From Cordylochernes scorpioides (Eukaryota; Arthropoda; Arachnida; Pseudoscorpiones; Chernetidae): DNA of 64,000 bases. The stretch spans positions 71,135,524 to 71,199,523 of the forward strand of contig CP092877.1 in assembly GCA_030710605.1 (NCBI GenBank), in the 5' to 3' direction. Positions within the stretch are counted from its first letter, which is position 1. Every line of letters begins with the position of its first letter. This document shows positions 1 through 11,645 of the stretch, in pieces. The translations under genes were made by a program, and so were the position numbers. Under the pieces are notes generated by a model, which did no database searches, had not been told where the DNA came from, and saw nothing but the letters and a program-made list of their open reading frames with translations.

Positions 1-160
1 CTACATGAAACTTCGGAATGGTGAAATTCCAAGTTTTTAACAGATTGTAAATCCTTGATGTGTGTGCGGCTATATTGTATCAATAGTTATTTTGGTTTCC
101 AGTCTGACGTTTCAAATCTGAGCAGTAGATGGAACTCACATTTTTATTTGCGATCTATTT

Positions 161-720
161 TATAAAATAAAAGGACCTAAAAGCACGAATGTTTCTTTTA
201 AACATAATACAAATTTCTACTGTCCTTACTGCGATGAAAAATATATTGGGAGGGCTTGGCTCATCAGTGGTGAACCCTCCCAGCGGTTTCGCCAATTTAA
301 TCCACCAGACCGCTTCTCAGAGCTCTAATACTGTATTGGATCATTCTGCTTTTATATGCTACACTGAAGGATGGAATCTTAGAAATGGTTTTCAAGTAAA
401 CTATGGACATAAGCTTATAGGCATTGCTCGAAGCAAATATTTGAATGTAATTCTACTGTCCTATAAGCTTATGTCTATAGTTTACTTGAAAACCATTTCT
501 AAGATTCCATCCTTCAGTGTAGCATATAAAAGCAGAATGATCCAATACAGTATTAGAGCTCTGAGAAGCGGTCTGGTGGATTAAATTGGCGAAACCGCTG
601 GGAGGGTTCACCACTGATGAGCCAAGCCCTCCCAATATATTTTTCATCGCAGTAAGGACAGTAGAAATTTATATTATGTTTAAAAGAAACATTCGCGCTT
701 TTAAGTCCTTTTATTTTATA
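161..720. repeat. Long palindromic foldback, family FB-A (copy 1)
   Basis: The two halves are almost perfect inverted copies (about 161-430 against 450-720) around a short spacer. Each half carries the family signature: an outer block 'ctactgtccttactgcgatg', a GGGAGGG/CCCTCCC hairpin, and inside it CTGATGAG with CGAAAC just upstream (sense orientation in the right half, about 590-640). Open frames on both strands arise because the same sequence is read twice and are not genes. The outer edge ends near 'agatggcgc', as in other copies. At least 16 further copies or fragments lie in this window. I cannot assign it to a known superfamily. Confidence 0.85.
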
Positions 721-883
721 TGTATAGATGGCGCGTTATTGCTTTGTGTTGATCGATTTTATAATTTTTTTTTTTCTTGATTTAGTGCGATATTAATCTG
801 TATGGAATTGAGGCCAAAGTTACTGCAGCTTTTCTCCTCTAAATCAAGAGACTCACCATAAACATTTACCTGAGAGCCATTAT

Positions 884-1085
884 TTGATGACACAAATAAT
901 TAAATAAATTACATTAACCCTTTATGTGTGTCTTCTTATTTTATGACGTTTCATTGACCCACGTTTTAGAGAAAAGTTGCATATTGCTTATATATACATA
1001 GTTTTTATATATGTATATTTACATAGTTTATAAATATGAAACAAAACAACCGAATATGGGTCACCGAAATTACGGGGGAAATATA
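884..1085 (+). repeat. Direct repeat, copy 1 of 2
   Basis: About 200 bp starting 'tttgatgacacaaataatt' and ending 'acgggggaaatata' recurs in the same orientation at 2959-3164 with only a few differences. Together the copies bracket about 1.9 kb, so they could be terminal repeats of a non-autonomous element or simply two dispersed copies. No TG..CA ends or target duplications were found. Confidence 0.8.
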
Positions 1086-1854
1086 CAAATAGATATGTAT
1101 AAAACGGCCATTCTTCCATTATAGATCGATTCTAACTGAACTAGATCTTTCTAAAGCAACCAACCTCGCTAAAAGGAGCACCCTGAATCATAGAATGGTT
1201 GTCTATTAGGAGACTTGTCTAATTTTGGGAAACTGGTGGAGAGCTAGCGCCACTTTTGGTACCTAAGGGCTGGCCTGGTATTGCACTACTACTAGGATTT
1301 GATGCTGTGAGTCTGAGGAACATCCACGTCGACGCTATGTTATCCTCCTAATACAAGCTGAAGGAAGTTCTAACTTATCAAAGCATCCGGCCATTCCAGA
1401 TTACAACGTAGAAAATTCTCTTGTATTTATGAACAAGTAAAACACATTTATACACTTTTATTCTCAATATATGTATATATTTGAAAATTATTAAACCAAA
1501 ATTATTTACCTATTAATAAATCTAAAACTCAAAATTCCTCCCAAACTATGTCTAATTGTTAAGAAACATATAATAAAAAGTATTTCAATGTTTATTTTAT
1601 TGGTAACACTGGTTATCTTAGAACACAGATTTAATTTGCATAGTTTGGCCGATGTAAAGTTGACCGAGAATGGATGCTGAGATGAATGAACCAAATGTGT
1701 CAGGATACTATCGCCGATTGGCATTTTCTCCGACCGAGATGTGCAACTTGAGGTTGGTCGATGGTGGAATTTTACGTCATTGCTATTTATGTGCCACGTG
1801 TGGGGCTAATTCTCCTCATAGACGTACATCTAACGCCACCATACTATTGCATAA
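1086..1854. other. Unassigned AT-rich stretch
   Basis: No protein-like frame, RNA gene or repeat family of this window was recognised. It lies between the two direct repeats. Confidence 0.5.
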
Positions 1855-2235
1855 TGTCCTCTTATTTACATATCTCCCATATACACATGTATGTTGCACA
1901 TTGTTAATGTATTATACATTGTTATATATACACATATGTTGTACTATGTCACTGTAATATGTCATTTCATGTTCATATCTCTCATCATACATATGTTGCA
2001 CCATGCTTACGTACATAGAAGTATAACATGTTATTTACACATCTCCTTCCATAGATCTTGCACCATGTTAATGTAATATGTCATGTTATTTACAAATCCC
2101 CATCCATGCGAGTGTTGTGCCCTCTTAATGTAATATCCATTGTTATTTACATATTTCAATCCATACATGTGTTGCACCCTGTTAATATAATATAGCTTGT
2201 TATTTGCATATCTTCCTCCATACATGTGTGTAGCA
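1855..2235. repeat. Degenerate tandem array, unit about 65-70 bp
   Basis: About five or six imperfect units repeat the theme 'ccatacatgtgttgcacc', then 'ctgttaatgtaatat', then 'ttgttatttacatat'. Units have diverged by substitutions and small indels. Short frames across it repeat similar peptides and are not genes. Confidence 0.75.
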
Positions 2236-2958
2236 TATTATAATATTCCGTATATTATCTATCGAGACAACACACATAATATAAGAGACGAACCATTATT
2301 GCATACATAATTCCATAATAAAAATATTTTTAAAAAACAACTCTTCTTTTATATTTATTCCGATAGATGGTCATAGCTATCCTTGATTCGAAAATTTGCA
2401 TAACCAGGAGATATCACTAAGTATTCATTTTAAACACGGCGCAACACACACAAACCTAACATAATTACATATTATGTATGATAACATATATATAAGACAA
2501 CATTGTATAGAAAGAGAGAGGGACTCTCGGCAATATTTTTATAACTATAAAAAAATATATATATATAACGAGTAAATATAGTAAAAGTGTCCATAAAAAT
2601 GTCAAATTAATTGAACAATTATAAGGGTTATAGATGTTTCACTTTGTGAATCAATGCGAAAAGAATGTAACACGATGTAAAAAATCTGAGATATATTTAC
2701 ATAGCTTCAATATAAAAAATGTAAGGCACACAAATAGTTGGGTCACGTGACACATCGATCTATTTACATAGTGGTAGCAGGTAAATAAACATTTATCTAA
2801 ACAGACGGGCGTCTCAACCAATTAATATATTGAGAGAAAATATCAAGTAATGTGTAGCACATAAAAAATACATGTGTAAATATATAGTTTAGTTCACCAA
2901 CAGAGTTTCTATAAATCTTTTGGTCTGTGTTAATTGGTAATTAAAATCTAATTAAAGT
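2236..2958. other. AT-rich stretch without gene
   Basis: Contains simple AT runs and several 'tttacatag' words that also occur in the flanking direct repeats. No coding or RNA feature is visible. Confidence 0.5.
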
Positions 2959-3164
2959 TTTGATGACACAAATAATTAAATAAATTACATTAACCCTTTA
3001 TGTGTGTCTTCTTATTTTATAACGTTTCATTGACCCACGTTTTAGGAAAAAGTTGCATATTGATTATATATACATAGTTTATATATATATGTATATTTAC
3101 ATAGTTTATGAATATGAAACAAAACAACCGAATGTGGGTCACCGAAATTACGGGGGAAATATAT
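2959..3164 (+). repeat. Direct repeat, copy 2 of 2
   Basis: Same orientation and nearly same sequence as 884-1085, including 'gggtcaccgaaattacgggg' near the end. Confidence 0.8.
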
Positions 3165-4147
3165 GGTTGATGTACTTAATTTAATAATTCCAACTTACAA
3201 AGAGGATTTTTATGCTATAAAAGTTATAAGTATTAACAAACATAAATAAACCAAGAGTCTCTCTCCGACAAAAAAAAAAGATCGTTTATTAACTTAACTT
3301 CCTATAATTAAGGAGATATTATATAGAGAGGGTGCGGTTAGAAAAATTCCTATTTAAATGAGATTTAGAAATCCCACGCCAACATATAGGCCATATTTAA
3401 GAATGTTGGTTTCTGAATGACATTCTACCTAACGGAGAACGTTTCGATGTTAAACCTTGACGATTGAAACACGCCTGTGTTTTATGTTGATGGACGTTCT
3501 AGCCAAAGTTTCTGAATCCACAAATCTATTTAACGTCGTGTGCATGTGTCTGGAAACACTTGTGGTTCTTTTTAATCTCACAATACTCCTTCCCAATAAA
3601 TGTCGAAAACCAAAAGTTCCTCCACCCCTCCCCTTTAATTCCAGCGTGTCCTAGTTACAATAGGTTGGGTATATTATTCGTTAATCCAGTTTGGAAAATC
3701 TTGCTGAGCTTACACGTGGGGTGTACTAGTGGCTCAACTGGGGGTTGTAAAGAAACAGAAAGGCCATCGAAGATGACATAGAGGACCTCGTTTCTTAAAA
3801 TAGGTCGTTTGGCATGATTTAGGTAGAAATGTCCAAATAAGGTAGTCAAGCGTGCATTGTCACACGTTGGGTGTCGGGCTATATAATCAAAGTATGAATA
3901 TTTAATAAAACCCCAGTTAGATGGAGCTGTAATTGTGAAGAACTGATTCGAAAGAAACATTTTCTACGGTCCTTTGCGGTTGAAGGATGACCTAAGGTAG
4001 TTGTAGGGGACAAGGGGGCAAGGTCTGGGGGTGGATACCGGGGTGTGGGGACAGTCCTACCTGTCACGCAGAGCAGAGACATGGTCACCCGCCGCTTGGC
4101 GCTGCCGCCATTCCTTGACGTCACAGCTGATCGATCTGCGCCGGCTG
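3165..4147. other. Intergenic; one unrecognised 101-codon minus-strand frame
   Basis: A minus-strand frame at 3655-3960 has no recognisable motif or repeated structure and could be chance. GC content rises towards 4.0 kb, where the minisatellite begins. Confidence 0.4.
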
Positions 4148-4692
4148 CCTGTACCGCTGGCCGCACCGTACCGTCCGTGGCTCCCCTCTGGCCGCACCGT
4201 ACCGTCCGTGGCTCCCCTCTGGCCGCACCGTACCGTCCGTGGCTCCCCTCTGGCCGCACCGTACCGTCCGTGGCTCCCTTCTGGCCGCACCGTACCGTCC
4301 GTGATCATCTCTGGCCGCATCGTACCGTCTGTGCTCACCTCTGGCCGCACCGTACCGTCCGTGGCTCCCCTCTGGCCGCACCGTACCGTCCGTGGCTCCC
4401 CTCTGGCCGCACCGTACCGTCCGTGGCTCCCCTCTGGCCGCACCGTATCGTCCGTGCTCACCTCTGGCCGCACCGTACCGTCCGTGGCTCCCCTCTGGCC
4501 GCACCGTATCGTCCGTGCTCACCTCTGGCCGCACCGTACCGTCCGTGGCTCCCCTCTGGCCGCACCGTACCGTCCGTGCTCCCCTCTGGCCGCACCGTAC
4601 CGTCCGTGGCTCCCCTCTGGCCGCACCGAACCGTCCGTGGCTCTCCTCTGGCCGCAACGTACAGTCCGTGGCTCCCCTCTGGCCGCACCATT
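4148..4692. repeat. GC-rich minisatellite, 31-bp unit, about 17 copies
   Basis: The unit runs 'ggccgcaccgtaccgtccgt' then 'ggctcccctct'; 23 of its 31 bases are G or C, in sharp contrast to the AT-rich surroundings. Units differ by point changes, and some carry 'gctcac' in place of 'ggctcccc', changing the period by a base. All six frames are open because the unit has no stop codons, so the overlapping frames here are not proteins. Confidence 0.95.
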
Positions 4693-5089
4693 CCTGCTTT
4701 CCATACCCAGTGTGGGCTCCACAGTCTAAACCACGTGAATTCATTTCAGTGCTAACTGTACTTATCCTTCGGATTCTAATACGCCTTTCTTGAGCTCCAG
4801 CCGTACAGTCCAAAATCTCGTCTCTGCCCGACATCAACTGTACACCTAGCACTATACATTTCTTTCAGAGATATAGATGGGAATTTTGCCGGGATGGAGC
4901 CTAGGTTTTTTTACGACTATTTTAACGGGAGAAATAACCTTTATTTTTATGTATTAGAGATGTGTAGCGCGCTGTTTTACAATGTTAAATACAACGCGTT
5001 AGAGCGCGCCATCAGTAAGAAATAAAATGAATAATTCTTATAAAGGTAATGTTTATATCAAATTAAAAAACTTCTTACTGCGATTAAAG
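4693..5089. other. Unassigned stretch
   Basis: No gene recognised. 'agagcgcgccatcagtaag' near 5012 resembles the outer end of foldback family FB-A, so the FB-A copy beginning at about 5090 may extend back to here. Confidence 0.4.
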
Positions 5090-5292
5090 CATGTTTTTTC
5101 TATACTGTCCTCAAGGCATAGTTTCCTTAAATACAGAGAATTCCTCCAACCTACCGGCTATATAAGCAGAGCAACACAATACAATAGTAGAGCGGTCTGA
5201 TAGATGGTGAAACCGCTGAGAGAGTTAATCACTGATGAGCCAGGCCCTCTCTATATGTTTCTCCATCTCAGTAAGGATAATAGGAATTTGTT
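5090..5292 (+). repeat. FB-A foldback, copy 2 (decayed)
   Basis: Carries TGGTGAAACC, a GAGAGAG/CTCTC hairpin and CACTGATGAGCCAGG (about 5205-5255), followed by 'cagtaaggata'. Clearly FB-A but diverged; the closing base pair next to GAAA is G.U rather than G-C. Confidence 0.75.
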
Positions 5293-5582
5293 CTATTTGA
5301 AAAAAAAAACGCTATAAAATGTTTAACTTCTTACCCAAGAAAATAACATTACAGAACAAACGGTAGTACGGAAGTACAACTAGAATTGGGGACATTTCTT
5401 CCATGTGCTAAACGACCTGGTAGACTCACCAAAGACTAGGCCTACCGAGTCATTACAAACTGGAACCTCTTAATCGGGATATCTGTAAGAGAGGTAGGCA
5501 TATAGGGTACCTAGTTTATTCGCCCAGTGATTGGCTCTCTACTGTCACATGACCTTTACCAGCCAATCAATGTTGAGCATGT

Positions 5583-5646
5583 TAGCTTAGCTCAGTGGTT
5601 CCACACATCGACGTATTAAATGAACGCCCGGGTGTTCGAATCTCCA
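5583..5646 (+). repeat. tRNA-like sequence, probably a SINE head
   Basis: 'tagctcagtgg' (A-box-like) and 'gtgttcgaatctcc' (B-box-like) lie at tRNA spacing, but the two acceptor strands do not pair and no sound anticodon arm forms. It is followed by AT-rich sequence. More likely a decayed tRNA or the promoter of a tRNA-derived SINE than a working tRNA gene. Confidence 0.45.
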
Positions 5647-5816
5647 AATTTCCTTCTTTCTATTGTTTTTGTACGCTGAATATGTTTTTATATTCTCTCC
5701 TTTTATTTGTACATTTAAACATAAATTTATATTCCAAGGTTATATTTATAAATGATATTGATATGAATATTTATATTGTGATGCATTATTATATAATTAT
5801 ATATTTATAATTGTAC

Positions 5817-6055
5817 GTAATTCTACTGTCCTTAAAGCTTTTGTCCCTAGTTCATCTAAAATACCCATTCCAAGAGTCTAGCATCAGTATCACTATAAAA
5901 GGAAGATCGAAAAATGCAATATAACAGCAGTATGGTAGATTGAACTGGCGAAATCGCTGGGAGGGTTCACCACTGATGAGCCAGGCCCTCCCATTATTTT
6001 TTCCATCGCAGTAAGGGCTGTGGAAATTGTTATCATAGGCGTCTATAATAGTTTC
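5817..6055 (+). repeat. FB-A single-arm unit, copy 3
   Basis: A single half-unit of the foldback running from 'gtaattctactgtccttaaa' to 'cgtctataatagtttc'. It contains ACTGGCGAAATCGC, GGGAGGG/CCCTCCC and CACTGATGAGCCAGG. It is the reverse complement of the unit at 30270-30565. The stem bases are CTGG/CCAG where copy 1 has TTGG/CCAA. The mariner at 6081 is inserted just beyond its edge. Confidence 0.8.
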
Positions 6056-6080
6056 CAATTTTCATGAATATTTATAAATA

Positions 6081-7399
6081 CGAGGCGTGTTCAAAAGGTA
6101 TCGCGACTTTTGAATTTTCGCGGGTTACGTATATTCGAATTTCCATCTTTTTGTGGCTTTATGTTGGTACTCATGTCTGTCACTTATGCCGACAAGCTCG
6201 GCCATTTTGAATGTTCACTTAATTGTTGACAGCTGCTTTGCTTGCAGGTGTTTTGGATCGTCTTCGATTTTTACCTATTAAAAAAAATGGATCAAAGAAC
6301 CTGTATCAAATTTTGTGTGAAAAACGAAATTAAGTGCGCGGATGCATTCCGAATGTTGACTGTGACATACGGAGAAGCTACCTTGGACCGAAGCAACGTT
6401 TATCGGTGGTACAAAATGTTCTCAGAAGGCCGAGAAGATGTGAACGACGAAGAGCGTGCCGGACGCCCAAGCACTTCAACAACAGACGAAAAAATTAATG
6501 AAGTGGAGAAAATGATATTGGCCAATCGTCGAATCACCGTTAGAGAAGTTGCTGAGGACCTAAACATATCGATTGGCTCGTGCCATTCGATTTTTATCAA
6601 TGATTTGGGCATGAGACGGGTCGCCGCGAAATTCGTACCAAAATTGCTCAATTGCGACCAAAACCAGCATCGCATGAACATTGCTAATGAGATGTTGGAC
6701 TCTGTCCGCGACGACTCAAATTTGCTCCAGAGGGTCATAACTGGTGACGAAGCGTGGGTTTATGGTTATGACGTGGAAACCAAAGCTCAATCATCTCAAT
6801 GGAAGCTGCCGCACGAATCAAGACCGAAAAAAGCGCGCCAAGTTCGGTCGAATGTGAAAGTTTTGCTGACAGTTTTCTTATTGCAGGGGCGTGGTGCATC
6901 ATGAGTTCTTGCCACAGGGTAGAACGGTCAATAAGGAATATTACCTGCAAGTTTTGCGCAATTTGCGCGAAGCATTCCGCCAGAAACGCCCGGATTTGTG
7001 GAAGAACAAAAATTGGCTTTTGCACCACGATAACGCCCCTGCTCACACATCGTTGCTTGTGCGCGACCTTTTGGCCAAAAACAACACACTAATGATGCCG
7101 CAGCCACCGTATTCCCCAGATCTGGCCCCCTGTGACTTTTTCTTGTTCCATAAACTGAAGAGGCCCATGAAAGGACGACGTTACGCTACGCTTGACGAGA
7201 TAAAGACGGCATCGAAGGAGGAGCTGAAAAAGATTTTTAAAAAGTTTTTTTGAAGTGCTTCGAAGATTGTAAAAACCGTTGGCACAAGTGTATAATATCT
7301 CATGGGGATTACTTTGAAGGGGACAAAATAGGTATTCATAAATAAATAAATATTTTTTGAAAAAACACAAAAGTCGCGATACATTTTGAACACACCTCG
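6081..7399 (+). mobile_element. Mariner transposon, complete with both inverted repeats
   Basis: Flanking TA dinucleotides at 6079-6080 and 7400-7401 are the target duplication. Terminal inverted repeats of about 30 bp start 'cgaggcgtgttcaaaaggt' and end 'cattttgaacacacctcg'. Length 1319 bp is typical of mariners. It encodes one transposase, broken by frameshifts, so it is a dead copy that retains usable ends. Confidence 0.95.
6287..7345 (+). pseudogene. Mariner transposase, frameshifted
   Basis: Cut-and-paste transposase of the Tc1/mariner superfamily, acting on the element ends in the nucleus. The start is the ATG at 6287 (MDQRTCIKFCVKNE). An N-terminal paired helix-turn-helix region precedes the GRP linker (ERAGRPSTS), and the DD34D triad follows: D in VITGDEAW, D in LLHHDNAPAH and D in YSPDLAPCDFF. 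The reading frame shifts near 6880, where a few bases are missing before the 'GRGV' segment, and again near 7245, in a run of T, just before the conserved tail. Apart from these the sequence looks close to a working protein of about 345-350 residues, so inactivation is probably recent. Confidence 0.93.
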
Positions 7400-7401
7400 T
7401 A

Positions 7402-8034
7402 TTTTTGTAATATATAAGAGCTATATTGACAGTTCCTCTAAGCTTACAGTATGGGGCGTAAGAATAGACCGGTTTTATTATGTTTTCAGGTTTACCTAAT
7501 CTTCAAATATTCCGTCGCATGTGCGACGTGTTCTAGAGCTACTATATTATATACAATACAAGGTAGAAGAAAAGTTTGGATTCATCCTTTTAAAAAAAAG
7601 GTTTACTTTTTTTTTTTTTTAACTTTTAAAGTGAAAACACACAATAAAGGTCTGCATTGATGGACTTACCACAATTTTGAAATTCCTTCAAAGTTCTTTT
7701 ATATATACAGGAAGGTTTTGTGTTAATCAGTGTTTTCATTTTACCTTCTCTTGTTTGATGGAACAGCTGTGGGAAATGGGGCCTTAGCCATTGGCGGGTA
7801 ACTACTTGCCGGAAGTTGCCCAGACCTGCTTCTAAAAACAATGGAGAAGGGGTATAGTTAAGAGTCACCTAAATATAATCCTTCCCCACGCCACAATGTT
7901 GGTATACCAGCAGCTATATTAGGACGTATTGAATTTCAAATAGATGTGTGGTTACTGGACTTCCTTTTGCACCTTGTGGATTATCCAGTGATGACAAATA
8001 TAATGTTTATATTATTATAAAATAAATAAAGCTT
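7402..8034. other. Unassigned stretch
   Basis: No gene recognised. Poly-A/T runs near 7590-7620 interrupt otherwise unremarkable sequence. Confidence 0.4.
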
Positions 8035-8100
8035 CCAGGGCTAAGTTTCTTGTTCAACTTTTTATTTTCAAGCTTTTGGACTTGTCAGTCCTTCAACTGG
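8035..8100 (-). repeat. PLE terminal-repeat fragment with hammerhead-like stem
   Basis: The minus strand reads GTTGAA, then a stem-loop GGACT-GACA-AGTCC, then AAAAGCTTG. This matches the layout of the terminal motifs of the PLEs at 16.5, 36.85 and 43.5 kb. 'gcttccagggctaagtttctt' upstream matches the flank of the PLE pair at 32.8 kb. Degenerate. Confidence 0.45.
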
Positions 8101-8654
8101 AGTATCACGATAATAAATTGATGATATATATTATTTTTATATACAAATTATTATTTACATAATGTTTATATAATTACCCCAGGTTCCTGGAGCGTACAAA
8201 AGATGTCGCCAACTACTCTGGTTGTCCTTCAGACTAAAGTCTTTTTGGGGTTTTATTTATAATGGTTGTGGAGTCCAAGATATTAGTTGGCGTCAAGCAG
8301 ACTTATTTCTAGGAAGATTTTCCCAGCGATTGAAATTGGGAATTCCCAGAAGAGTGGCCCTTTGAATTCTTTGGTATTGGAAAGCTGGTCAGATGAAGTG
8401 GAGTGATCTGGCGACCAAAGACTGCTCCAGTGACAGTAAATAAGAGGAAGAAGACGTTGTGAGGAGAGAGAACAACGGCCGCCCCAGTGTCGCAGGTGTC
8501 ACCAAACGTATCGCACATGTCAGAATAAATTATCACAACGCACTCAAGGTCGCAACTGTCTCCCCGCAGTGCTGTGCCAACAACACCCTGGCAGAACTAC
8601 GGAGAATGACGACATTTTGGGGCTTCAATATTAAAAATAAGACAAATTTTACAC
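8101..8654. other. Unassigned stretch
   Basis: No gene or known repeat recognised; short frames lack motifs. Confidence 0.4.
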
Positions 8655-8885
8655 ACTAAATAGGAGATGGAAATATTGAAAGAGCCTGGCTCATTAGTGG
8701 TGAACTCTTTCTGCGGTGTCTACCCAGGTTAATCTACTTCCACAACTATTGAAATGTTCTCAATGTTCGAATACACATTTCGACCAAAGAGAACAATAGA
8801 ATAGCAGGGCGGTTTGGTGGAATAGATTGACGAAACCGTTGAAAGGGTTCACCACCGAGGTTCTCCCAATATTTTGCATCATACA
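8655..8885. repeat. FB-A foldback, copy 4 (decayed, palindromic)
   Basis: The left arm carries 'ggctcattagtggtgaac' and the right arm 'gacgaaaccgttgaaagggt' followed by a damaged hairpin. Both arms have lost core bases: CTGATGAG is mutated to CTAATGAG on the left and largely deleted on the right. Confidence 0.7.
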
Positions 8886-8914
8886 TTTACCAAGCTTAGA
8901 ACTTGTTTGTCTTC

Positions 8915-9115
8915 CACTCATAGACCAAACTTAAGGAGGTTTTATATTTTGATATCGCTGGTCGTCTATTTTTTTGTTAAGGAGACAGAGGTTGTTCGCA
9001 ATTGGTTATCTCGTGTGTCTTCAATAAATGTCACTGTAATATCTTTCAGAGTTATCGTCTGAATCCCGATATACATGCTGAAATGTACAACTTCCTTAAG
9101 TTTTGTCCACGAGTG
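8915..9115 (+). repeat. MITE-TA, copy 1
   Basis: A short non-autonomous element of about 200 bp with inverted ends 'cactcatggacaaaacttaa' and its complement, usually flanked by TA. The internal sequence contains 'ggttatctcgtgtgtcttca' and 'attgtctgaatcccgatata'. TA flanks and end structure suggest mobilisation by a Tc1/mariner-type transposase. Nine near-complete copies occur here. Confidence 0.85.
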
Positions 9116-11391
9116 TATATTAAGTATAAAAATAAAAGGTGGAGAAAATATCCCACCATCGCGATATCCAGAGGACGTTATATGTGGGCTGTACAACGTC
9201 AGTTTATCACTAACACGACAACAGCTAACTTGGCGATACATCCACCCACATCTTGGCAACATCCATCGATGAAACTTCAGACATTTATTGTGGAAGTTAA
9301 AATTAAATCCAGCTGCGCAGTCTTTCAAACATTGTAAGATTTAGTCATACACGCAGTTAGATTTAGAGTTATGCACGCACAATAAAAAGCCAATAGTTGT
9401 TTATATAAACATTTATATAACAATCTTAAATAAAAAGAAAACTACCAATTGATTTTAATTTTTAGTTTCAAAATATTGATCTATGTCGTTTTTATTTGAA
9501 TGTTTCTGAAATTTGACACCGCACAAAACTAGATATGCTAGACTTTGTGATGATGGTTTGTGTCAGACCACTACGCATCAATTTGGCATTGAAATCCATC
9601 TTGATCCACATTAACTACCCTTATGTTGGGTGTAATATAGAATGTTTACCAATTCAAGTTACAAAACCATCAACCTTTCTATAAACGTCAAAATATCAAT
9701 AAACCTTTATATGAGTTTGATGAAGTCTTCAACTTGAATTAATCAAAATCCAACCTACAATTATGATATTCTCTAGAATGTTTATTATAAAGAAAGAGAA
9801 ATTTCTGATCATAAAACTGTGCGTTGCTGAAGACAGAGGGCCTTATATCGAAATACAGTATCAACCGAACATTTCTTTATATTTCCGTAAATCAGCCGAT
9901 ATATCTTCTTGAGTGATCAAGAAAGGCCAATAACGAAGGCATTTCTGTATGTTGTATGGACGAGGTCAGCATGGTGGAAGCAATACGTTAGAGGTTAACC
10001 AAGATTAAAGCTTTTTTCAACTCAAGAAAATAGTATATGAAATCCGATGTTCGTGAATTTTTCATGATTGTATCCACAGTTTGTTATATTTATCTATCAT
10101 TGTGTTTCTATAGTTTGTCTTTCTATGTGAATAGGTTTTGATTGTGTTTCGGCCAAATTGATTCCTCTTCCTCATCCTGACGTTTAACTTTCTACGTGTG
10201 ACCATAGAAATTTGAGTTTGGCTTATATTGGTGAATAAACTCTATATGTGAACTATATATATGGTGTAAAAACACTAGATTAAACCAGATGTTGGAAGGA
10301 TGTAGGAAAACCTAAACAACAGCAGTTTTCACATTTGAAGAATCGAAGGAACTACAAAGTACTTTCATTAAATTCCCGAAATTTTTGAAAATCGAAAATA
10401 ATACATATAATTTTATATTAATAATCTTTGAAATAATCCTTTTCTGCATGTAAAAACCTATACTATCTCACCTCCAAATTTTCGTAGCATTCTTATAGCC
10501 GCTTTCTTTCAAGCCTTTGAGGAACTTGGGCGATTTTTTATCATGTCTTCGCGTGACTCGAATCGCTGCCTTTTAAGATACATATTTCTATTTACTCTAT
10601 AGGAAAAGGTTATTTGGGACTAGATACGATAAGTATGGGACCTGAAGAAATATAGGGATTTTATTCTTAACCCAACTAGTCAAAGCAGCGGCAGCCGAAT
10701 GGGATCTAGCGTTGGTTGGGAACCCAAAACTTTCCGAACACACTTCTTTTTCAATTGAAGATTGTCCTGAATAATGGAATGAACAAAATTCCACCGAAGA
10801 ACCCGTTATTATCGAAGGTTCTGATATGACAATTTATTAATTCTGACAAATTTTCTGTTATTTGATTGTTGTGTTTTTATTTTCTGTTTTCTTTTGATGT
10901 CTTCCGACTATTGGATCATCTTGGATTGAACTTCGTGTGTATATTTTTAAAATGGCTCTATATACCTCTCATAAATTTCAGATTTCTTTAGGCATATCTT
11001 TTCGAATGTTTTTCGAAGCGCTGTCAACGTTTCTGTAAATGGAATTTTATTTTTGTTTTGTATAGAAACGAATGTATATTTGTTGTTCCGAAATCTTAGA
11101 CAGCAGAAAACTTCCGACAACACGCCGATAGAGAGAGCATACACATAAATTAATATATAATTAACGTAAGAGAATATTTCTAGAAAAGAATGCTCGTGTT
11201 TTTAAAGGCTTAATATTCACGGATTGTAAACATGTGCTCCTTTCTTGATCCACGGTTAGATATTTTTAAAATTGAATCATACCGAGAATTTAATAAAAGT
11301 ACTTTGTAGTTCTCATTCGATCACAATTATCGATGTATTATAATAAAGTAGAAAGGTATTCACACCTTGTACATATACATGCACTCATGGA
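9116..11391. other. 2.3 kb AT-rich stretch without recognisable gene
   Basis: Short frames show no known motif. At about 10140-10190 the minus strand has GGATGAGG...GGCCGAAAC, which could be a decayed PLE end, but I do not call it. Confidence 0.45.
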
Positions 11392-11595
11392 CAAAACTTA
11401 AGGAAGTGAGAAGTCTTTGATTACGCCGGTCTCTTTTTTTTTTTTTTTTTTATGTAGACAGAGGTAATTTTGTTCACACTTGACTATCTCGTGCATCTTC
11501 AATAAAGGTCATTGTAATATCTTTCAGAGAGTTATTGTCTGAATCCAGATATACATGCTAAATGGTACAACTTCCTTAAGTTTTGTCCAAGAGTG
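11392..11595 (+). repeat. MITE-TA, copy 2
   Basis: Starts 'cactcatggacaaaactta' and ends 'ttaagttttgtccaagagtg'. Internal sequence matches copy 1, with an expanded poly-T near 11430-11450. Confidence 0.88.
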
Positions 11596-11645
11596 TTTAT
11601 CATCTAAAGGTCCTATTTCTATCTATGTTGTTCTGGCAAGAATGT

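Noticed and set aside
189-647. Two mirrored 60-130 codon frames
   Set aside because: Produced by the two arms of the FB-A palindrome.
4031-4852. Overlapping long open frames on both strands at the minisatellite
   Set aside because: They exist only because the 31-bp unit has no stop codon; the peptides are frame-shifted repeats of one another.
5583-5646. Functional tRNA gene
   Set aside because: Box A/B-like words are present but acceptor and anticodon stems do not pair.
10140-10190. Another minus-strand hammerhead-like sequence (GGATGAGG...GGCCGAAAC)
   Set aside because: No complementary stem I or convincing stem III; too weak to call.
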